Source: Acarospora socialis
Taxonomy: Eukaryota > Ascomycota > Lecanoromycetes > Acarosporales > Acarosporaceae
Direction of reading: 5' to 3'
Assembly: GCA_025617375.2 (NCBI GenBank)
Contig: JAMYGW020000001.1
Coordinates: 1,922,001 to 1,986,000, forward strand
Length of the DNA stretch: 64,000 bases
How positions within the stretch are numbered: position 1 is the first letter of the stretch; every line of letters begins with the position of its first letter. The position numbers were made by a program, and so were the translations under genes. Under the pieces are notes generated by a model that searched no databases, was not told the DNA's origin, and saw nothing but the letters and a program-made list of their open reading frames with translations. Below, in pieces: positions 56,547 to 64,000 of this stretch.

Positions 56547-57838
56547 CTACTGGAGATCCCCAGAGCCGAGAGTAAATGTACCTCGTGGAGGCAATGTAGT
56601 CCCGGTGGCCTTTGCGCCATGCATAGTTCTTGCACAGCCGTAACATAGTCCAGGTGTCGTCAGTGGATCAGCACTCCCAAATTTCGAAGGCTCTGTCTCC
56701 TGCTGTTGGTCCCCAGCCCAAGAATCTATCCCACTCGTGCCCTCTGAAACAAGTAACCCACAGAGACCGCAGTTCAGTTCGCTCAACGTAGACTGTGGGG
56801 CTCTCAGCTTGCCTGAAGTCCGGACCACATTGGCTACGATACTAGGATAGTTCAGCTCTACCGACTCGAAGTATTGACTCATCAAGTTATCAATAGTGGT
56901 GTTCTTCGCCGATGCCGATACCTGGGCTGACGATGTCTGTTTCATGATCAGAGAGGTCAGTGGTGGCGAAGTCAACTCCGAGTATGTGAGAAGCTCCTTC
57001 TTCAGCAAATCACGTAAGGGATAACTGAAGTGAACGCCATATGGTGATGCTCCTTCGCCTGTTTGCCAGGGTAGTGAGAAGCCTCGTCCCTTTGCCGTCT
57101 CCGCAAGAGTCTTCTCCGCAAGTCTGGTGGTTGAGTCTCCCCACAGAACACTCTCACAGCCATTGGCTTTCGCAAATGCCACGATTAACCGCGTGCGGAG
57201 CACTCCTAGAACATCTGATCTTGATGTCGCCGATGGCATCGAAGATAGAAATTCGTGGAGTTTTGCTTGATTTCTGTCTATAGTAGACTGATCGTTGCTG
57301 CCACCTTGTGGGAAAGAACCCAACAGACTATCAGCGAAATCAAGCCTATAATCAAATATGTCGGCAAGTGTCAGAGCGGTGTATATATGTTGAGGATATC
57401 TTTCTTTAAATATTTCCAATTGTCCAATACTTGGTGCATTTGCTTCTTCTCTTGATGTATCTACCAGCAGCACATGCAGTTTGAAGCCAGTACGGCCAGT
57501 GCGGTCCACCTGACTTTGAAGTTGTTGATCAAGAAGGTGTAGAAGTGTGACTGATGACACCCCACAGGATACTGGTAGCAAGAGGATCCGTTGATGTTCT
57601 TTCGACGCGCCTTTGACGCGATACTCTTCCAAGCGCTTCAAAGGCTTACTGCCGATATATCTCATAAAGCAATCCCTGTGCTCAGCGCACCGTCAGCGGG
57701 GCAAAAGCTTTCTTCATTCCACAATGCCTACCTGCAAAGATGGTCCGTACGCACTAGGACGATAGCGGTGGATTTGTGACACCTGGCACAGAGTATTGAA
57801 CCATCCGGTTCATGTCCAGCTATATGTATACCTGGCAT
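56547..57838 (-). CDS. NCS2: Cytoplasmic tRNA 2-thiolation protein Ctu2/Ncs2
   Basis: Partner of Ctu1/Ncs6 in the Urm1-dependent thiolation of U34 in tRNAs for Lys, Glu and Gln, in the cytosol. Exons 57732-57838 and 56547-57675 give 411 aa. The zinc-ribbon-like start is ILCARCHKSTAIVLVRTDHL then CRDCFMRY; the PP-loop-like motif is degenerate (LLPVSCGVSSVTLLHLL), as expected for the non-catalytic partner; then LRTRLIVAFAKANGCESVLW with GDSTTRLAEKTLAETAKGRG, and a second Cys set, NCGLCGLLVSEG and GLCYGCART. The intron (donor GTAGGC, acceptor CACAG) falls between the Cys pairs. Divergent from PTM1. Confidence 0.95.
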
Positions 57839-58323
57839 CTTGAAGTTATGACTTCAAGGATCAACCAAGATTAGCGATATCCGTCGTCAATGGGTGAGTC
57901 CTGCAACAGTGCCAAGCCACCTCTCGGAAAGTACTAAGCCCTAAAGGTGAACTGATTTGAGTGATAAGCAACTCAAGGTTGTGAGCTCCCCTCGTTGGAA
58001 CTCGTCAAATTTCTTGAGACAATTATTTTTGGTATAGTGCTAGTGTCTCAAACAGTGGTCGAACAGGAATCGGCGACAAGCGGCTCGGCTATTCCCGCAG
58101 GCAGGGCTGAGATGCTTCGCAAGCTTGAGAGCCTGTCACAGTAAGTACCTTAGGTTACGCGATTCTTGAATAGCTGCAAAGAAAACACTCATTTATCCTT
58201 TGACAGCTTCAAACACTTTTTATCGCTAGCACTTGCTAAAGTGCGACGCATGCTCTTCTATTTCCCCTGAGGCCACCGTCGTAACCTCAAGCTCAAGCAG
58301 AGGCCCGTGAAGCTAGAGCCAAA
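57839..58323. promoter_or_regulatory. Divergent CTU2 / PTM1 promoter region
   Basis: The 485-bp head-to-head gap. A GTAAGT at 58141-58146 and a TTTGACAG at about 58199-58206 could bound a 5'-UTR intron of PTM1. No gene seen. Confidence 0.45.
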
Positions 58324-60252
58324 ATGAAGAGGTGGCCTTATCTTCTGTCATGGTTGGCATTGGCGATAATCACTACAACTGCAAGTGAGATAGAGCTGGT
58401 ACGTTGGGCATCGCTCTGCGAGGTCTGCAAAACTAACCTTTGCGCCTCCAGAACCAGGATAAGGAGAACCAGCAGCGATGCTCTGGCATGTACAGTCGGA
58501 AGTCATGGGGAGGCGCCGTGGATCCTTACATACTCACCAAGTTCATAAAAGCGACACCAGAAGGCGACGTTGATCCTGTTGTCAGCTTGGTGATCTTCGA
58601 GTGGAAGGACGAAGGTTTAATCGGAATACACCCGGATGGAAATCCAGAGAAGGTTTGCAAGCACGATCAATGCTGCAACTGCACGCTAACGGCATTCTCG
58701 CGCAGACCGAAATCATTTGCGACGAAGAGAACGTACACGCCGGCTTGTGCAATGAGACGGAGACTGGCACATTCATTTTAGCTGCAAATGCCACGGAGAC
58801 CTCCAAAAACACCATCCTCACCCAAGCAATACATCTCAAGGATCCACCCGCAATCAAGTACCGTGTCGTAAAGACTGGATATTACTGTGTTAGCACTTAC
58901 GGCTTCTCTGCGGAGAAGTACACGGCCATAGTGGAGTTTAGGAATGCCTATGGGGAGCTACCAGCGGCGCAGATCGCAAAGCTACCGTTCTACGGCGGGC
59001 TTACGATCGTATATGCGGTTATTGGAGCGTAAGCTTGTCCTCCGGAAGCTCCAGATAAAGCTGAGGTTGACATATTGCAGGTTCTGGGCATTCTTATACG
59101 TGCAGAATCGGCACGATATCTGTTAGTACCCCGATGCAGCTCAGACCTAGCTTGCCCGCCTAACATTGATAGTACCGGTGCAAAACTACATCACAGCGAT
59201 TATAATCTTTCTGATTGTCGAGCAACTTATGACCTGGGGCTTCTATGGTTCGTTTACTCGCTCCTAGCCACATCTTCCAAATGCTAAAGCTATTCAGATT
59301 ACCAGAACCGTCACGGCTCCAACATCGGAGCAAAGGTGCTCCTAGTCATCGTCTCCATTCTCAACGCAGGCCGAAACTCCTTTTCATTCTTCCTCCTCCT
59401 CATCGTTTGCATGGGCTACGGCGTCGTCAAGCCCAGCCTCGGTAAAACCATGACCTACGTGCGCTTCCTCGCCATCGCTCACTTCGCTTTCGGTGTCATG
59501 TATGCCGTGGCCAGCTTATCCGTCACACCCGACAGTGCCGGTCCTCTCGTACTACTCGTCATCCTCCCTCTCGCCGCCACCCTAACAGCCTTCTATGTCT
59601 GGACACTAAACTCTCTTAACCTGACCATGAAGGATCTGATGCAGCGGAAACAGAGCGTAAAGGCGCTCATGTACAGGAAACTCTGGTGGTGCATCTTGGG
59701 CAGCATCATGGTGATCTTTGGGTTTTTCTTCATCAACTCCTTTACCTTTGCCGGCAGAAGCGACCCCGACTTCGTGCCAGAGCACTGGCAGACGCGGTGG
59801 TTCATCTTGGATGGATGGTTGAATTTGGTCTATCTGTTTGACATCGCTTACGTGGCATACCTCTGGCGGCCGACGGCCAACAATCGAAGATTCGCTATGA
59901 GCGACGAGGTAAGAGCTATCTTCTCCCTGGGGAGTAGAAGCAGTGGCCAGATCAAATGCTGACAAGCATCTAGCTCGCCCAAGACGACGAGGGCTTCGAA
60001 ATAGCATCCTTTGGCGGCTCCTTAGACGAAGAGCGATCGCCACCACCACGGAGCTCTCCGACCTTAGGGACCCGGGACCTGTCGCCCATGCCGCCGAAGC
60101 CGGTGTCACCGCCTCGTAAGGATCGGGCACGAGAATCGTTAGACGGAGAGACGATTTTCGCCGTCGGCGAAGACGCGGACAAATGGTCTGACGACGAAGA
60201 GTCGGTGCGGAATTCCGGCGAACGGAAAAGGCTGACGGGCAAGAACGATTAG
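58324..60252 (+). CDS. PTM1: PTM1-type seven-helix membrane protein (lung-7TM family)
   Basis: Golgi/endosomal membrane protein of the PTM1/GOST family, thought to act in protein trafficking. Seven exons: 58324-58398, 58452-58652, 58706-59028, 59081-59121, 59173-59247, 59298-59908 and 59974-60252, giving 534 aa. A signal peptide (MKRWPYLLSWLALAIITTTA) leads into a lumenal domain with CNETETGTFILAANATE and TGYYCVSTYGF. Seven hydrophobic helices follow, beginning PFYGGLTIVYAVIGAFWAFL and YITAIIIFLIVEQLMTWGFY, and later FFLLLIVCMGYGVVKPSLG, a family signature, and ILDGWLNLVYLFDIAYVAYL before WRPTANNRR. The cytosolic tail is acidic and Pro/Ser-rich. All junctions keep frame and restore family sequence. 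It converges with the DUF1308 gene (179 bp). Confidence 0.94.
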
Positions 60253-60431
60253 GCGTGGAGCTCGTATCGTAGTCTGCGCGTTTATCTCTTCGTTTACGCA
60301 AAGCATAGGGTTTCCCAGGGTTTCCCAGGCGGTTTTCCTTACCATGCATATATAAGGGCGTTGCTGTGCTCTGTGCCATTTGGCAGCAATGTAGAAATAG
60401 GAACCATGAAATCTTCCAATTCGCGCTCCGC

Positions 60432-62048
60432 TCAATCCCTCCGCCCCTTCTCCTTCCCCACCAGACTCCTCGCCGTCGGACACAGCCAGACGTCCGGGCC
60501 GCGGTCATCTTCGCTCGTCCGATGCTCCTCGACGACACTCTCGATCAGCTTCGCGACCGTCCGGTTCGAGCTAATCGTCGTCCGCCCACTCGCCCAGCCG
60601 TAAAGAAACACCGAGCGATTGATCGCCGTCAGCCGTTCCGCGACCTTTTTCGCCACCGCCGGAAGACCCTCGAGGTCTGCATCCTCCTTCTCCACAACCT
60701 TGATCGGAAGCCTCCACTCCGCGGGCACCTCATATTCCGAGACCTGCGCGAACTCCATAACCAGTTCCTCTTGTGTTCTCCCTCCTTCCCCTTCCCTATC
60801 CGCATCACCCATCAGCAACCGCGTCCTCACCTTTTCCGCCTCCGTCCCGATCAGATCCACGATCTCGCGCATGCGCGTCGCCGCCTCGGCCGTGCAGACC
60901 AGCTCACGATTGCCCATGGCGGGCCACAGGCTGGAGGGGAGTAATTGCTCGTTCGCTTCGAGCTCGATTTGCCGTGTGATGGCGCGGTGGAACCAGGGTT
61001 CTGGCGCGATGGCGCCGTGGCTGAGGTCCGAGACGAGGGCGAGGAGGATGGTGCAGTCGATGTTGAGGATGGGAGTAAAAGTTGAGGAGGGGCTGGGGAG
61101 GAGAGAGGAGAAAGTTTCGTGGAGGGGGTCTGTGGAGCCGTTGGGGGTGGTGGAGGTCAGGGGGTGGGGTTCTTTGGCGATGTTGGTGGTTGGGGTACTT
61201 GGGGATGAACTGCCCATAGAAATTTCGAGATCATTCTGGCATTGTACGATTGCGCCTGTCCTCCTGATGCCCTCGATGATCTCGTCGACCTCGGGGATGT
61301 CGCCTTGTCTTATCTTCGGCAGCACGAACCGGACGCGCGGATGCCTGTATCTGACCCTCACCGCCATCGACGCCCTTCTCAAGTCCTCCGCCAGCTTTAC
61401 CAGCCCCACCCCTTCGTCCTCCCCACTACCCTCACTTGCGTCTTCTTTTGCACCCTCAGACCCCGACGAAGACCCTGCATCCTCCCACCCAGCCTTCGCC
61501 CTTTCGAACAACAGCCTCGTCTCCGTCACCGTCGACACCTTAACCCATTCCTCTCCATTCAGCGTCACAACATCCACTAACGCACTCCGTTGCCTCGACT
61601 GTCTGTTCCCAACTTCCCTACCTTTGTCCGACGCCGGATGCCGATCCCAATAGAAGCGCTTGTGAAACGCAACAAGAGCCGTACTCCGCTTCGCCGCAGT
61701 CCAGACGGCGCTGTAGAAGGGCAAATTCGAGGAGCGGAGCGTGTGGATTGTGCGGTCGGCTGTGGGGTCTGCGTTGGACAACTAGGCGTCAATTTCAATC
61801 AGCTGTGTTACTCCCAACGAGCGGGGTGGAGATGTAAAGAACCGTACTTTCTCCAAAGATTTAAGCTCTGACTGGACGGAGTTCCGAAACTGTCGGATCT
61901 CGACCGTGTGCTCTTTCTTGCGTTGAACGAGGAAGCTGCGGAAGGCCTCGAGCTCGTCGAGCAGGGCGTGGCAGCTGCGGAGGAGGTCTTCGATCCGCAG
62001 CGTGTCGTTCTGTATCCGGGGGGTTGATTTGCCGTCTGCGTCGCCCAT
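60432..62048 (-). CDS. DUF1308-family protein
   Basis: Conserved eukaryotic family (C5orf22/C3orf-like hypothetical proteins) of unproven function. Exons 61848-62048 and 60432-61781 give 516 aa. The N-terminal 80 residues form a charged helix (LRSCHALLDELEAFRSFLVQ and ELKSLEKLSNADPTADRTIH). The core shows PFYSAVWTAAKRSTALVAFH, VDVVTLNGEEWVKVSTVTET, the conserved RHPRVRFVLPKIRQGDIPEV, LNIDCTILLALVSDLSHGAI and a C-terminal part ending SVFLYGWASGRTTISSNRTV, in which an Asn-rich, Thr/Ser segment is typical. A Ser/Gly/Glu insert lies at about residues 170-190. The intron uses GTACGG and CCTAG. Assignment to DUF1308 is from memory of these motifs. Divergent from SRP14. Confidence 0.85.
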
Positions 62049-62306
62049 CGTCACGTAGTTTGGCGTTCGTAACTATTTCGAGGTGGATTTTCTACCGTAC
62101 GGCCAACGAGTTATTTTCAGCCGCAACCCACATCCATAGGGCTTAGCGAGCGGACCCTACACTAGACCCGTGGCACGATCATAAAAAGTCCAAGATCCTT
62201 TTGAAGCTACACACGACGCAACGACCAATTCAATCCCGCAAACCTCATACCGAGCCGACCACGCACCCTCTGTCTCTCTCTGCAGCTTCCACAACTAACC
62301 GGCAAA
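62049..62306. promoter_or_regulatory. Short bidirectional promoter, DUF1308 / SRP14
   Basis: Only 258 bp separates the two start codons, so the two genes must share their upstream control region. There is an ATAAAAAG string at about 62180-62187 on the SRP14 side, which could act as a TATA element. Confidence 0.6.
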
Positions 62307-63024
62307 ATGCCATACCTCCCCACATCACAATCCTGGCTCCACCACTCCTCCCTCCTCCTCCAAGCCCAGCCAACATCCGTACGTTCTCCGCTCTGCTCTC
62401 CGTCCCTCTTCCCTCCACCCCAATTCCTCATCGCCTTCCCTCACTTCCCTTCCGTCTCTCACCCAGTTACACACAGACTAACATCCCACACCGCAACAGA
62501 CACGAATAACTACCAAATACACCCTCACCCCTCACCCCTCCTCGCCCTCAACCTTAACCTCAACCTCCACCTCCAAACGCCGCAAACCCAACAAACCATC
62601 CTCCTCCTCTTCCCACCAACAAACTACAACCACGGACCTCACCCATCCCACCCAACAACAACAACAGCAAACAAAAGGCACCCTAACACTCAAAACGTAC
62701 GACCCGACCTCGGGCATCTGTCTCAAGTACCGCACCGACAAAGCGGCGGAGGTGGGGCGGTTGGTGGCGAGTTTGGGCCGGTTGGGGAGGTATATGAGTG
62801 GGTTGGAGGTCAAGGACGAGGAAGAGGGGGATGGGGAGGTGGTGGTGGGAGGGGATGGGACGAGTACGCCTGTGCCGGAGATGGGGCCGCCAGGGAAGGA
62901 CGAAGGGAAGGGGAAGGAGAAGGATGGGAAGGATGGGAAGGCAGGTGCGGGTGGGGAGAAGGGAAAGGTTGGTGGTGGGAGTGGGGGTGGAGGTGGGGGG
63001 AAGAAGAGGAAGGGGAAGAGGTGA
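62307..63024 (+). CDS. SRP14: Signal recognition particle subunit SRP14
   Basis: Alu-domain protein of the signal recognition particle, needed for elongation arrest in the cytosol. Exons 62307-62378 and 62500-63024 give 198 aa. N-terminus MPYLPTSQSWLHHSSLLLQA; core ITTKYTLTPHPSS, then GTLTLKTYDPTSGICLKYRT with DKAAEVGRLVASLGRLGRYM, which matches the SRP14 fold. Two low-complexity parts stand out: a Ser/Thr/Lys/Gln insert in the core (about residues 45-85, with a run of six Gln) and a Gly/Lys-rich C-terminal tail ending GGGGGGKKRKGKR. Intron donor GTACGT, acceptor AACAG. It converges with the ribonucleotide reductase gene (326 bp between stops). Confidence 0.92.
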
Positions 63025-63350
63025 GTGGGTTGGGGTTGTCGTTTGGCATTTGCTGGTGGTGCATTGCATGGCATTGTGGGGCGTCGTTTACGTATACCGG
63101 AGTATGAAAAATGCGCAGCGTTGTGTAGGCAGTCTAGAATAGTATTGCTGAACGGCGTGGTATTATCCTGACCGTAATCCATGCCCATTGTAAAGTACTC
63201 CAACACATCCATTTAACCTAACGCCAGCCCAAAAAAAAAGCATGCCACATTGGCCATGGAGAGGAGACCGTAACGAAAGTGCTAACGCCGATGCAGAGTA
63301 TGGTACGTGAATAGGAATATCGCTGAGGTGTAACGAGAGAGAAGACTGCT
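63025..63350. terminator. Convergent 3' flanks of SRP14 and RNR2
   Basis: This 326-bp tail-to-tail spacer must hold both transcript ends. It includes an A-run (AAAAAAAAAG) near 63231-63240. No gene is seen. Confidence 0.35.
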
Positions 63351-64000
63351 TTAGAAGTCTTCGTCGAAGTTGAAGTCTCCACCGTTCTCGTTCTTGTTCT
63401 CCGCCACTTCGCCTGAACTCTCTTTCTTGTGCGTGCTGGCCATGACACCAGCTTTCTGGTAATCGCCAACACGCTTCTCGAAGAAATTCGTCTTTCCGGC
63501 TAGAGAGATGGACTCCATGAAGTCGAACGGGTTGCTGGAGTTGTAGAACTTTGAGTTGCCAAGCGCAACGAGAAGACGATCCGCACAGAACTCGATGTAT
63601 TGCTTCATGAGTGTGGCATTCATACCCAGCAGAGCACATGGTAGTGCGTCTGTCAGGAACTCTTGCTCAATGGTAACTGCCTCGGTGATGACGTCCTGAA
63701 CGGCCTGCTTGCTTGGCCGGTGTTTGAGATGGGAGAAGAGAAGACAGGCGAAGTCTGTGTGAAGGCCCTCGTCTCGAGAGATCAATTCGTTGGAGAAGGT
63801 CAAGCCAGGCATAAGGCCACGCTTCTTCAGCCAGAAGATGGAGGCGAAGGAGCCGGAGAAGAAGATTCCCTCGACAGCGGCGAAAGCGACGAGACGTTGG
63901 GCGAACGTAGAATTCTTATCTTGGATCCACTTGATGGCCCATTCGGCTTTTTTGCGGATACAAGGGACTGAAAAGACCGTTAGTTCTGTTCATGAAAGGC
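63351..64000 (-). CDS. RNR2: Ribonucleotide reductase small subunit, 3' part (partial)
   Basis: Class I ribonucleotide reductase R2 subunit, which makes dNTPs using a di-iron tyrosyl radical. Only the C-terminal exon (63351-63967, about 205 codons) and part of the preceding intron lie in the window; the rest is beyond the right edge. Visible: [20 protein letters not shown], then [20 protein letters not shown] with [20 protein letters not shown] and [13 protein letters not shown] (iron ligands Glu and His), and [20 protein letters not shown] with [11 protein letters not shown]. The last residues FNFDEDF are the R1-binding tail. The acceptor at 63968-63970 (TTTTCAG on the minus strand) restores the frame. 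Confidence 0.97.

Noticed and set aside
60619-61653. 344-codon plus-strand frame opposite the DUF1308 gene
   Set aside because: Shadow of the real minus-strand exon; Ser/Pro-rich with no motif.

Overview
The window is ordinary nuclear DNA of a filamentous ascomycete (Pezizomycotina). The evidence is short introns (about 50-150 nt, GT..AG, CTRAC-like branch sites), monocistronic genes on both strands, and fungus-specific genes: an Ams2/Spt21-type GATA factor, a Vac8 with an MGxC N-terminus, a fungal PTM1, a DUF4112 protein and a fungal HNH-nuclease gene. I cannot fix the class from sequence alone; Dothideomycetes or a relative is a guess. I see no transposase, reverse transcriptase, virus-like element, tRNA, rRNA or CRISPR array.

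1-31 kb is a housekeeping block: RPA3 (+), Ams2-like GATA factor (-), SmD2 (+), dihydroxyacetone kinase (-), DJ-1/PfpI protein (-), RhoGAP (-), SNF4/AMPK-gamma (-), a small Cys-containing orphan (+), a double-PH (Opy1-like) protein (-), a hexapeptide acetyltransferase (+), the ribosome-assembly GTPase EFL1/Ria1 (+), exosome subunit Csl4 (-) and a small secreted protein (-). 31-33.6 kb has no gene I can support. VAC8 (-) and a vWA/Pro-Gln-rich protein (+) follow at 33.6-39.3 kb.

39.3-48.2 kb is the only accessory-looking stretch: a 741-aa orphan, the decayed remains of an HNH-type gene, a tandemly duplicated TATA-bearing segment, about 2.3 kb of apparently empty DNA, and an intact HNH-nuclease gene whose paralogue is the decayed copy. 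48.2-64 kb is dense housekeeping again: Cwf23-type DnaJ/RRM splicing factor (+), CAF17/IBA57 (-), DCP2 (-), DUF4112 (+), CTU2/NCS2 (-), PTM1 (+), DUF1308 (-), SRP14 (+) and the 3' end of the ribonucleotide reductase small subunit (-), which runs off the right edge.

Many products act on RNA or ribosomes (SmD2, Cwf23, Csl4, Dcp2, Ctu2, EFL1, SRP14), but each has its own promoter and I see no operon-like logic. Divergent pairs likely to share a promoter are Ams2/SmD2, VAC8/vWA, CTU2/PTM1 and DUF1308/SRP14. Exon boundaries were worked out by hand from splice consensus, reading-frame continuity and family memory; no alignment was run. I found no convincing new multi-gene system. The most unusual items are the HNH relic next to its intact paralogue, the 741-aa orphan, a secreted protein with a dibasic site followed by an internal repeat, and an SNF4 first intron whose retention would encode a transmembrane tail.
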